Origin: JBEKUY01 sp049514555
GTDB taxonomy: Bacteria > Acidobacteriota > Terriglobia > Acidiferrales > UBA7541
Assembly: GCA_049514555.1 (NCBI GenBank)
Contig: JBEKUY010000009.1
Span: 1 to 64,000, forward strand
DNA: 64,000 nucleotides
Reading direction: 5' to 3'
The notes under the pieces were generated by a model. That model searched no databases. It worked only from the letters and a program-made list of their open reading frames with translations, and was not told the DNA's origin. Each line of letters starts with the position of its first letter. Positions within the stretch are counted from its first letter, which is position 1. Both the position numbers and the translations under genes were made by a program. Of this stretch, positions 18,724 to 26,514 are shown one piece after another.

Positions 18724-18806
18724 CAGAGGCTCTGGCCGGGACGGAACACCGGTGCTGCGCCGGGCTGGCGGGGTTTACCAGGGGCGCGGCTGAGGGAGCT
18801 TTTCGA

Positions 18807-18836
18807 TTGCCCCGGTGAAATCGATTCAGCTATAAT
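18807..18836 (+). promoter_or_regulatory. Promoter of ompH
   Basis: TTGCCC at 18807-18812, an 18-nt spacer, and a consensus TATAAT at 18831-18836, about 95 bp before the ompH start. This means ompH can be expressed independently of bamA and the giant lipoprotein gene. Confidence 0.7.
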
Positions 18837-18931
18837 GCGCGATTTGCACTGCGGCCTTATGCCACGAGGAAGTCTGGGCCTCGCGTGTTTCCGAGAGTTT
18901 CCGCAAGAAGCAAGGAAAGAAGGAGATCAAA

Positions 18932-19579
18932 GTGAACGGGAAAATGCTTTTCTGCAAGTCGGCGCTTGCCGCTGGCGCGCTTCTGCTTGGCGCCACAGCT
19001 TGGGCTCAAGGCGGCGCCGCGCCGGCTCCGGCCGGACAACAGAAGGTCGCGGTGATTGACGTTCGCGGAGCAATGATGAATACGGCCGAAGGCAAACAGG
19101 CTTCGGCCGAACTTCAGTCCAAATATGCGCCCCGTCAGACCGAACTCGAGAACCTCAACCGGCAAATCAGCGACCTGCAGAACCGCTTGACTGCCGGGCA
19201 AGGCAAGCTCAGCGATGAAGAGCTGAACCGTTTGCGCCGGCAGGGCCAGCAGCTCAGCACGCAGCTGGAACGCAAGCGCAATGAGATCCAGGAAGACCTC
19301 AACGCCGAGCAAACCGATATCATCGACCGCTTGGGCCGCAAACTGCTGGATGTCGTGGACCGGTACTCGCGCGAGAATGGCTACGCGGTTGTGCTCGACA
19401 CCTCAGCGCAAGGTGGCGGAGTGGTCTACGCGGCAAACCAGATTGACATCACTCAGGATGTAGTCCGCTTGTACGACCAGACATACCCGATCAAGGCTGG
19501 CACGGGCGCGGCACCGGCACAGCCGAAGCCTACCCCGGCTCGGCCGGCTCAGCCCCAACAGAAGCCGCCGCAGCAGTAG
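18932..19579 (+). CDS. OmpH/Skp-family periplasmic chaperone
   Basis: 215 residues from GTG at 18932, with an AAGGAGAT ribosome site 5-6 nt upstream. A signal peptide covers residues 1-25 (ALAAGALLLGATAWA). The OmpH domain follows: VAVIDVRGAMMNTAEGKQA, a long coiled-coil tentacle (about 65-130, LENLNRQISDLQNRL to RKRNEIQEDL), then the returning strand YAVVLDTSA. It holds unfolded outer-membrane proteins for BamA. The last 30 residues are a Pro/Gln/Ala-rich tail not found in Skp of enterics. It has its own promoter and terminator. Confidence 0.9.
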   Translation: MNGKMLFCKSALAAGALLLGATAWAQGGAAPAPAGQQKVAVIDVRGAMMNTAEGKQASAELQSKYAPRQTELENLNRQISDLQNRLTAGQGKLSDEELNRLRRQGQQLSTQLERKRNEIQEDLNAEQTDIIDRLGRKLLDVVDRYSRENGYAVVLDTSAQGGGVVYAANQIDITQDVVRLYDQTYPIKAGTGAAPAQPKPTPARPAQPQQKPPQQ

Positions 19580-19626
19580 ACAGGCCGGCAGCCGCGGCCC
19601 GGGACTCTGGTGACACGTTTCTGGAT

Positions 19627-19662
19627 GGCCTGGTGGAGTTGAACCGCCAGGCCGTCTTCTTT
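19627..19662 (+). terminator. Rho-independent terminator after ompH
   Basis: GGCCTGGTGG pairs with CCGCCAGGCC (10 bp with one G-U) around AGTTGAA, followed by a T-rich tail running to about 19675. It separates ompH from the rimP operon. Confidence 0.8.
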
Positions 19663-19777
19663 GTTGGTTTTTGACTCTATATCACTCGGGCTCGCTGGGA
19701 TGCCGCCCGCAGGGCCGGCTCGCCGACTCACATAGGCGGGTTTCGTTCGCTCGATGCACCCCGGCCAGTGCTGCTCC

Positions 19778-19806
19778 TTGCTTTTGTTTCCTTCGGAGTC
19801 TATACT
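19778..19806 (+). promoter_or_regulatory. Promoter of the rimP-nusA-infB operon
   Basis: TTGCTT at 19778-19783, exactly 17 nt, then TATACT at 19801-19806. The start of transcription would be about 19813. That gives an 85-nt leader holding the hairpin at 19836-19858. Confidence 0.7.
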
Positions 19807-19835
19807 TCGTTTTGCTCAGAACGGTCGCACGAACG

Positions 19836-19858
19836 AGTGGGCGAGAGCCCACTTTTTT
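19836..19858 (+). promoter_or_regulatory. rimP-leader hairpin (attenuator-like)
   Basis: AGTGGGC and GCCCACT form a perfect 7-bp stem closed by a GAGA tetraloop and followed by a T6 run. It looks like an intrinsic terminator placed about 25 nt into the transcript and 40 nt before the rimP start. This matches the described rimP leader element that precedes rimP-nusA in many bacteria. It probably sets read-through into the operon, possibly by NusA feedback; that last point is inference. Confidence 0.7.
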
Positions 19859-19897
19859 GTTAGTGGCGAGAGGGCGCCGTCCGGGGCCGAGGCGCGG

Positions 19898-20404
19898 GTG
19901 AGCGTGGATCTAGCCCGGATTCGCGAAACCGCCGAGCGCGTGGCGCTCTCGGAAGGCCTGGAAGTTGTTGATGTCGAGTGGAAAATCGGCAAGCAGCGCT
20001 TCCTGCGGGTAACGATTGACCGCGCATCGCAGCCCGGCGTCGGCGGGCCGGATGACACGGCGGCGGTCGGCGGAATCAGCCATGCCGATTGCGAGCGCGT
20101 GAGCCAGCAGTTGAGCGTGATTCTCGACGTCGAAGAACTGGTTCCCGGCCCGGGCTATATTCTCGAGGTCAGCTCGCCAGGCCTCGATCGCAAGCTCACG
20201 AAGCCGGGCGAGTTCGAACGGTTTCGCGGCCGCTTGGCGCGCATATCCACGGCCGAGCCGGTGGGGAACGCGAAGTTCTTCGAGGGCCGCCTGGCGGGAT
20301 TCGCTGACGGAAAGGTGCGCATGGAATTGCAGGGGCGCGAGCCGCGAATGGTCGAAGTGCCTTTCGAGCTCATTCGCAAAGCGAACTTGGTTGTGGAGTT
20401 TTAG
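19898..20404 (+). CDS. rimP: Ribosome maturation factor RimP
   Basis: 168 residues from GTG 19898 (GTG 19904 also possible); the longer open frame back to 19754 runs through the leader hairpin and is rejected. It acts in assembly of the 30S subunit. The N-terminal domain shows LEVVDVEWKIGKQRFLRVTID and the stretch ISHADCERVSQQLSVILD. The diagnostic YILEVSSPGLDRKL follows, then the C-terminal SH3-like barrel (EGRLAGFADGKVRMEL). It is the first gene of the classic rimP-nusA-infB set; nusA begins 9 bp later. Confidence 0.93.
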   Translation: MSVDLARIRETAERVALSEGLEVVDVEWKIGKQRFLRVTIDRASQPGVGGPDDTAAVGGISHADCERVSQQLSVILDVEELVPGPGYILEVSSPGLDRKLTKPGEFERFRGRLARISTAEPVGNAKFFEGRLAGFADGKVRMELQGREPRMVEVPFELIRKANLVVEF

Positions 20405-20413
20405 GAACAGGCA

Positions 20414-21862
20414 ATGTCGAACTTGCTCTCCCAACAAATTGAGATGCTCAGCCGCGAGAAGCACATCGAGCCGGAGGTCGTGATCGCGGCGATCGAAGAC
20501 GCCATGGTGGTCGCAGCGCGCAAGCAGTACAAGACCGAGGAGGACATGCGCGCGAAATTCAATCCGGAGACCGGCCAGGTGGACGTCTTCGCGGTGCGAG
20601 CGGTGGTCGAGGAGGTGACCGATCCCAAACGCGAGTGCACGCTCGCTGAGGCCAAGAAGGTCAATCCGGCCGCGGAAATCGGGGGCGAGATCACCATCCC
20701 CAAACCCACCGACATGTTCGGCCGCATCGCGGCGCAAACGGTTAAGCAAGTCATCATGCAGAAGGTGAGGGAGGCCGAGCGCGACACCATCTACGGCGAA
20801 TACCACACCCGGGTCGGTGAACTCGTCAACTGCATCGTCAAGCGCACCGAAGGTCCCGACCTCATCGTGGATCTCGGCCGCGCCGAAGCACGCCTGCCCA
20901 AGCGCGAGCAGTCCAAGCTCGAGGCTTACAATATCGGGGATCGCCTGCGCGTGGTGATCAAGGCCGTGGACCGCGCCGCCAAGGGGCCGCAGGTCATCGT
21001 CTCTCGCGCCGATCCCGTGCTCGTGCAGCGATTGTTCGAGATGGAAGTGCCGGAAATCTACGACGGCACCGTGCAAATCCGCGCGGCGGCCCGCGAAGCC
21101 GGCGAGCGCACCAAGATTGCCGTCGCCAGCCGCGATAAAGACGTCGACCCCGTCGGCGCCTGCGTGGGGATGAAAGGCATGCGCGTGCAGTCCATCATCC
21201 GCGAACTGCGCGGCGAGAAAATCGACATCATCCCGTTCAACGAGGATACCCTTACCTTTGCGCAGAAGGCTCTCAGCCCTGCCAAGGTCACCCGCGTGCA
21301 GATCGTCGACCCGGAGAACAAAAAGCTCGAGGTCATCGTCGAGGACACCCAACTCTCGCTGGCCATCGGCAAGAAGGGACAGAACGTCCGCCTTGCCAGC
21401 AAGCTGATCAACTGGGACATCGACATCAAGAGCGAGGAAGAGAAGCGCCGCGAGATCGAAGAGCAAATGACCGCGCTCACCTCTCCCGGCACGCCGCTGG
21501 CCCAGCTTCTGGGCGTCGGCCCCAAGACCATTGAGAAGATCGAGGCGCACGGCATCACCTCGATCGAGAAACTCGCCGATATGACTCCGGAGCAGCTCAT
21601 GGAAATCCCCGGTATCGGCGAGAAGATGGTCGAGAAGATCTATCAGTCCGTACATAATTTCTTTGAAGGCGGGGAAGGCACAGCGGCTGCAGCCGAGGCG
21701 CCCGCGGAAGGAACCGCGGCTCCGGAAGAAGCCGCTGCCGAGCCGTCCCCGGCAGCGGAAACCGAGACGCCAGAAGCGCCAGCCGAGGCTCCCGATGCCG
21801 CAGCCGAATCCAGTGCCGACGCCGAGCAGACGGACAAGCCCGAAGAGGGTAAGGAGTCTTAG
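20414..21862 (+). CDS. nusA: Transcription termination/antitermination factor NusA
   Basis: 482 residues. The N-terminal RNA-polymerase-binding domain covers about 1-130. The S1 domain begins at GEYHTRVGELVNCIV. Two KH domains follow, including VDPVGACVGMKGMRVQSI and LSLAIGKKGQNVRLA. A helix-hairpin-helix segment (about 365-415, IPGIGEKMVEKIY) follows the KH domains. The final 60 residues are an acidic Ala/Pro/Glu tail that looks disordered. NusA modulates pausing and termination and may feed back on the leader hairpin upstream of rimP. It is followed by infB after 12 bp. Confidence 0.95.
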   Translation: MSNLLSQQIEMLSREKHIEPEVVIAAIEDAMVVAARKQYKTEEDMRAKFNPETGQVDVFAVRAVVEEVTDPKRECTLAEAKKVNPAAEIGGEITIPKPTDMFGRIAAQTVKQVIMQKVREAERDTIYGEYHTRVGELVNCIVKRTEGPDLIVDLGRAEARLPKREQSKLEAYNIGDRLRVVIKAVDRAAKGPQVIVSRADPVLVQRLFEMEVPEIYDGTVQIRAAAREAGERTKIAVASRDKDVDPVGACVGMKGMRVQSIIRELRGEKIDIIPFNEDTLTFAQKALSPAKVTRVQIVDPENKKLEVIVEDTQLSLAIGKKGQNVRLASKLINWDIDIKSEEEKRREIEEQMTALTSPGTPLAQLLGVGPKTIEKIEAHGITSIEKLADMTPEQLMEIPGIGEKMVEKIYQSVHNFFEGGEGTAAAAEAPAEGTAAPEEAAAEPSPAAETETPEAPAEAPDAAAESSADAEQTDKPEEGKES

Positions 21863-21874
21863 CCACCGGAACGC

Positions 21875-24670
21875 ATGAGCGACGCAAGTCAGATTCGAAT
21901 CAACGAGCTGGCCCGCGAACTTGAGGTCAAGGCCAAGGCCCTCATTGACTACTTGCCCGAGATCGGCGTCCTCGAGAAGAAGACCCATTCCAGTTCGATT
22001 GATGTCGCCGCCGCTGAGAAGGTCCGCAAACATTTTCAGGACCTTGCCAATGCTGAAGCGGCCGCCGAAGCCGCCGCCGCGGCGGAAAAAGCCGCGAGGG
22101 ATGCCGCCGTCAAGGCCGCACGGATGAGACCTCCCACGGCACCTCCTCACGCGACGCCTGCTGCCCCTGCTGCGAGGCCCGCAGCTGCCGGGCTCGTTCT
22201 TCCGCTGAAGCCCGCAGCCCCAGGAGCAACTCCCGCGGCTGCTGGCGCGAGGCCGGTTCTTCCCCCACTTCCCCCAATTGCTGCCAAGCCAGCGGCTCCG
22301 GCCGCGGTGGCGGCTTCGCCGACCGCGATTCCCAAAACGCCCGTTCCAGCGGCCCAGCCGCCGCGTCCTGCGGCTGCGGGTCATGCTCCGGTTCAAGCTG
22401 CGACTCCGGCGAGACCTAGCGTTCGCCCTCCGCTTCGACAGCCGTCCGGCGCCCGACCTGGTGCGCCTGCCACGATGCGTCCTGCTGCGACCGGCGCAGC
22501 TCCCGGCGGGCCGCGGCCCGGCCAACCCATTGGCGGGGCCCGCCCCGTTCATCCTGGCCGTCCGCCTCAGCGCACCGGACCTCCTGGCGCGCCGGGAGGA
22601 GGGAGGCCCTACGGAGCCCGGCCCAGTCAGCAGCCCGGGGCGCGGCCTGGTGGTCGCCCCGGCGTCCGTCCAGGCATGCTGCCGCCGCTGCCGCCGGACA
22701 AGTTCCCTCCGAAGGCTGAGCCCGGCAAGCCGCTCTACGCACGCAGGCCCGCGCCGCGGCAGCGTCCTGTCATTGACAAGCGCGAAGCCGAAGGCGAGCG
22801 CAAGCTGCATCCGGTCCGGGCGCGTCCGAGCGCTGGGGGACGCGCCGCGATTGCGCCGGTGGCGCCGCCGGCGCCGCGCGAGCCACGCGACATCACGATT
22901 ATGGAGGGCATCACGATTCGCGATCTCGCGGAGAAGCTCGACGTCCGCGCCAAGGATCTTCTGAAAACGCTCCTGGATCGCGGAATCTTCGCCAGCATCA
23001 ACCAGGCGCTGGATATTCCCACGGCCACAGGCCTGGCAGAGGCGTTCAACGGCGTCGTGAGCGTGGTTTCGTTCGAAGAGGGCATGGTCCTGGAGGTGGC
23101 CAAGGAAGAGAAAAAGGAGAATCTCCTTCCGCGGCCGCCGGTGGTCACCGTCATGGGGCACGTGGACCACGGCAAGACGAGCCTGCTCGACGCGATTCGC
23201 GAGACCGACGTCGCCGGCGGCGAAGCCGGCGGGATCACGCAGCACATCGGCGCATACAAAGTTCCGGTCAACGGTCGGAGCGTAGTCTTCGTGGACACGC
23301 CCGGCCATCAGGCCTTTACGCGCATGCGCGCCCGTGGCGCCAAGGTCACCGACATCGTGGTCCTGGTGGTGGCGGCGGATGATGGCGTCATGCCGCAAAC
23401 GCGCGAGGCCATCGATCACGCGCGCGCCGCGAACGTTCCCATCGTCGTCGCGCTCAACAAAATCGACAAGCCCGATGCTCAGCCGGACCGCGTCAAGCGC
23501 CAGCTATCCGAGGCGGGACTCACACCTGAGGAGTGGGGCGGCGACACTGTCCTTGTGGAAGTCTCAGCGAAGCAGAAAAAGAATCTCGACAAGCTGCTCG
23601 AGATGCTCCTTCTGGTCGCAGATCTGCGCGAGCTCAAGGCCAATCCGGAAGCGCCCGCGAGCGGCACCGTGCTCGAGTCGCGCGTGGACAAGGGCCGCGG
23701 CCCGGTGGCCACCGTATTGGTTCAGAACGGCACGCTGAGTACGGGCGACTTTTTCATATGCGGCGCCGTCTTCGGGAAGGTTCGCGCGATGTTCGACGAC
23801 CGCGGACGCGCCGCCAAGAAGGCGCCGCCGTCGACGCCGGTCGAGGTCCTGGGCTTGCAGGGAGTCCCCGAAGCAGGCGATCAGTTCCAGGTAACCGACG
23901 AAGCCAAGGCGCGCCACATCGTGGAGTACCGCCAGGGCAAACAGCGCGAAGCCGCGCTGGCCCGCAGCGCTGCCAGCTCCCGCATCACGCTCGATCAGTT
24001 GCACGAGCAGCTCAAGGCCGGCGAGGTGAAGGAGTTGCCCATCGTGATCAAGGCCGACGTGCAGGGTTCTGTGGAGGTCCTGAGCGAAATGCTGCCGAAG
24101 CTTTCCACCGATCAGGTCAAGGTCAAGATCATCCACGCCAGCGTCGGCGCGGTTTCCGAAGCGGACGTCGTATTGGCTTCGGCTTCCGGTGGGATCGTCA
24201 TCGCGTTCAACGTGCGTCCGGACCGCAAGGCGGCCGACTTGGCCCAGCAGGAAAAAGTTGAGATCCGCACGCACACGATCATCTATGAGGTCTCCGATGA
24301 AATGAAGTTGGCCCTGGAGGGCCTCCTCGAGCCGGTGGTCAAGGAGACTTACATGGGCCGCGCCGAAGTGCGCGACACCTTCCGGATCAAGGGCGTAGGC
24401 ATGATCGCCGGGTGCTACGTACTGGACGGTTCGCTTAAACGCGACGGCGAAGTCCGCGTCGTCCGCGACGGCACAGTTATCTATACTTCGCGTCTCAGCT
24501 CGCTCAAGCGCTTCAAGGATGATGCCAGTGAAGTGCGCGCGGGCTTCGAGTGCGGCGCAGGAATTGCGAATTTCAATGACGTGAAGGTCGGCGACGTCCT
24601 GGAGTGCTTCCTGGTGCAGAAACTGAGCGCCGCGGAAGCAGCTATGCAGGGCGTCACTCCGCGCGCTTAG
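21875..24670 (+). CDS. infB: Translation initiation factor IF-2
   Basis: 931 residues. An N-terminal IF2-N module (about 1-50, INELARELEVKAKALIDYL) is followed by a roughly 280-residue Ala/Pro/Arg/Gly-rich linker. A second IF2-N module comes next (ITIRDLAEKLDVRAKDLLKTL, about 350-400). The GTPase domain starts near residue 428: G1 GHVDHGKT, G3 DTPGHQAF, G4 NKID. Domains II, III and the fMet-tRNA-binding IV complete it. It delivers initiator tRNA to the 30S subunit. The linker is unusually long and biased, which creates long spurious frames on the opposite strand. Confidence 0.96.
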   Translation: MSDASQIRINELARELEVKAKALIDYLPEIGVLEKKTHSSSIDVAAAEKVRKHFQDLANAEAAAEAAAAAEKAARDAAVKAARMRPPTAPPHATPAAPAARPAAAGLVLPLKPAAPGATPAAAGARPVLPPLPPIAAKPAAPAAVAASPTAIPKTPVPAAQPPRPAAAGHAPVQAATPARPSVRPPLRQPSGARPGAPATMRPAATGAAPGGPRPGQPIGGARPVHPGRPPQRTGPPGAPGGGRPYGARPSQQPGARPGGRPGVRPGMLPPLPPDKFPPKAEPGKPLYARRPAPRQRPVIDKREAEGERKLHPVRARPSAGGRAAIAPVAPPAPREPRDITIMEGITIRDLAEKLDVRAKDLLKTLLDRGIFASINQALDIPTATGLAEAFNGVVSVVSFEEGMVLEVAKEEKKENLLPRPPVVTVMGHVDHGKTSLLDAIRETDVAGGEAGGITQHIGAYKVPVNGRSVVFVDTPGHQAFTRMRARGAKVTDIVVLVVAADDGVMPQTREAIDHARAANVPIVVALNKIDKPDAQPDRVKRQLSEAGLTPEEWGGDTVLVEVSAKQKKNLDKLLEMLLLVADLRELKANPEAPASGTVLESRVDKGRGPVATVLVQNGTLSTGDFFICGAVFGKVRAMFDDRGRAAKKAPPSTPVEVLGLQGVPEAGDQFQVTDEAKARHIVEYRQGKQREAALARSAASSRITLDQLHEQLKAGEVKELPIVIKADVQGSVEVLSEMLPKLSTDQVKVKIIHASVGAVSEADVVLASASGGIVIAFNVRPDRKAADLAQQEKVEIRTHTIIYEVSDEMKLALEGLLEPVVKETYMGRAEVRDTFRIKGVGMIAGCYVLDGSLKRDGEVRVVRDGTVIYTSRLSSLKRFKDDASEVRAGFECGAGIANFNDVKVGDVLECFLVQKLSAAEAAMQGVTPRA

Positions 24671-24696
24671 CTGTCCGCGCTGTTGGGGAGCTCGCG

Positions 24697-24978
24697 ATGC
24701 CCGTCGGCCTGCTGACTCTAGAATTACACATCCCGGACGCGCAGTCGCTCAAAGACAAGCGCCAGATTGTGCGCAGCCTGAAGGACCGCCTGCGCGGGCG
24801 TTTCAACGTCGCCGTGGCCGAACTCGATCACCAAGATACTTGGCAGCGCTCGATCGTGGGCGTCGTGACCCTGTCGAATGAAGAGAGCCACGTCGAAGAG
24901 TCGCTCCAACACATCCTGGCTGAAGCGGATCGCCTGCTGGGGCCGGTGCTCATCGGCCATCAATTCGAGATTTTGTGA
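24697..24978 (+). CDS. DUF503 (YlxP-like) protein
   Basis: 93 residues from ATG 24697, with GGGGAG 6 nt upstream. The longer frame from 24604 overlaps infB and is not used. The sequence MPVGLLTLELHIPDAQSLK, then DKRQIVRSLKDRLRGRFNVAVAE, and FEIL at the end is the standard DUF503 pattern. The family is often found between infB and rbfA; a role linked to ribosome assembly or RNA binding is suspected from context, but no activity is established. Its stop overlaps the rbfA start by 4 nt. Confidence 0.88.
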   Translation: MPVGLLTLELHIPDAQSLKDKRQIVRSLKDRLRGRFNVAVAELDHQDTWQRSIVGVVTLSNEESHVEESLQHILAEADRLLGPVLIGHQFEIL

Positions 24979-25355
24979 CTGCCGCCATGACTGTCGTCGG
25001 ACACCGCCACGAGCGCATCGCGGAAGAGATTCATCACGAAGTGAGCGCCATGCTCGCCGGGGAACTGAAGGACCCGCGGCTGGAGGTTTTGGTCTCCATC
25101 ACCGAGGTGCGGGTCCCTCCCGATCTGAAGCAGGCGCGCATCTACGTCACTATTCCCGGGAGTGCCACTGAACAGGCCGCTGCGATGAAAGGACTCCGCG
25201 CCGCCTCCGGCTTCATCCGGCATGAGCTGGTGGAGCGCATCCAGCTCCGCCGGGCACCGGAATTGATCTTTGTCCTGGATCGCTCCGAACAATACGGCGA
25301 ACGCATCGAGGAATTGCTCCGGCAGGTGAAGAAAGAGGAGCCGCCCGGGCCTTGA
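24975..25355 (+). CDS. rbfA: 30S ribosome-binding factor RbfA
   Basis: 126 residues from GTG 24975, overlapping the previous stop (GTGA). The KH-type fold is recognisable: RIAEEIHHEVSAMLAGELKDP, then VLVSITEVRVPPDLKQARIYV, and RRAPELIFVLDRSEQYGERI. RbfA helps late 16S rRNA maturation and cold adaptation. An alternative ATG lies four codons downstream. It belongs to the rimP-truB operon. Confidence 0.93.
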   Translation: MTAAMTVVGHRHERIAEEIHHEVSAMLAGELKDPRLEVLVSITEVRVPPDLKQARIYVTIPGSATEQAAAMKGLRAASGFIRHELVERIQLRRAPELIFVLDRSEQYGERIEELLRQVKKEEPPGP

Positions 25356-25412
25356 TGGACGGTATCTGAGGCGGACAGGGCGCCGCAGCCGCATCACCAG
25401 GATCAAACACAC

Positions 25413-26387
25413 ATGCTGAGAAAGCCGCAGCCTGCGCCCTACGACGGCGCCTTAGTCGTTGACAAGCCCCGAGGCAAGACCTCGCATGACGTGGTCGAAG
25501 CCGTCCGGCACATCGCCGGCTTCCGTCAGATCGGACATCTCGGCACGCTCGATCCGCTCGCGACCGGTGTCCTCGTTCTTCTCCTGGGGCGTGCCACGCG
25601 CCTGGCGCGGTTCTACAGCGGCCGGCGGAAGCGTTACAGCGCCAGCTTCCGCTTCGGCTTCGCCACAGATACCTACGACGCCGATGGGAAGCCTCTGGGC
25701 CCTGACGCGGCGCCCCAGCTCGATCACGCGGTCATTGAACGCCTCGCTGCGGCGTGCGTCGGCCGCTTCGCACAGACGCCTCCGCCGTTTTCAGCGAAGA
25801 AGGTCCACGGCCGCCCGGCCTACGAATTCGCGCGCAAGCAGAAACCGGTGGAGCTGAAGCCGGTCGAAATCGAAATCTACGAATACAAGGTCACCGGGAT
25901 CGAAGGATCGCTCGCCCGATTCACCATCGAGTGCTCGACCGGCGCCTACATCCGTTCTCTGGCTCACGAAATGGGGCAAACCCTCGGCTGTGGCGCACAC
26001 CTTGCCGAAATCACACGGACCGCTGTCGGCGAATTCGCGCTCGATCAGGCCGTCTCCCTCGCCGAACTCGGCCAGGCCGCCAAGGGGGGCCACTTCGGCG
26101 ACTACGTCATTTCGCTCGACGGCCTCCTCGCCAATTATCCGCGGGTCAATGTACTGCCCGTGGTTGAGCGGCGCATCCGCCACGGCACGCGCTTCAACAT
26201 CCAGCTCGCGCAGATTCAGCCAGGCCGCGTCGAGCCGCCGCCAGGCGCCACTGCGGAGCTGGATTCCGGCGAGCGGTGTCCGCCGCGGCTACGCGTCTTC
26301 AACCAGCAAGACAAACTCATCGCCATCGCCGAAGCGGTCGTTCCACGCACCTACCAGCCCATCGTCGTCTTCGAGCCTCTTCCCTGA
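25413..26387 (+). CDS. truB: tRNA pseudouridine(55) synthase TruB
   Basis: 324 residues. It isomerises U55 in the T-loop of tRNAs. Motif I (VDKPRGKTSHDVV) and the catalytic-Asp motif HLGTLDPLATGVL (about residues 44-56) are intact, as is IECSTGAYIRSLAHEMG with the Leu-Ala-His patch. A C-terminal PUA-like extension (about 240-320) is present but weakly conserved. It is the last gene of the rimP-nusA-infB-DUF503-rbfA operon, 57 bp after rbfA, and converges on the secretin gene. Confidence 0.95.
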   Translation: MLRKPQPAPYDGALVVDKPRGKTSHDVVEAVRHIAGFRQIGHLGTLDPLATGVLVLLLGRATRLARFYSGRRKRYSASFRFGFATDTYDADGKPLGPDAAPQLDHAVIERLAAACVGRFAQTPPPFSAKKVHGRPAYEFARKQKPVELKPVEIEIYEYKVTGIEGSLARFTIECSTGAYIRSLAHEMGQTLGCGAHLAEITRTAVGEFALDQAVSLAELGQAAKGGHFGDYVISLDGLLANYPRVNVLPVVERRIRHGTRFNIQLAQIQPGRVEPPPGATAELDSGERCPPRLRVFNQQDKLIAIAEAVVPRTYQPIVVFEPLP

Positions 26388-26514
26388 AGAGCTCCGCGGG
26401 ACGGGGATTTCCGATTCGTGGCACGAAGTCAACTTGCGTGAATTCAACGAGTGAAGCCGCGACCCACAATGAGCCCCTTTTCAGAGTCACCCTACTCGGG
26501 GCCTACGCTAGCAC

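Noticed and set aside
22140..22760. Low-complexity insert in infB as a foreign element
   Set aside because: Ala/Pro/Arg-rich linkers between IF2-N modules are usual in high-GC bacteria, and the frame is unbroken.
19910..23419. A 1169-codon open frame on the minus strand
   Set aside because: It lies opposite rimP, nusA and infB, has no ribosome site or domain, and its Arg/Gly/His-rich composition mirrors the GC-rich codons of infB's Ala/Pro linker. It is a shadow frame.
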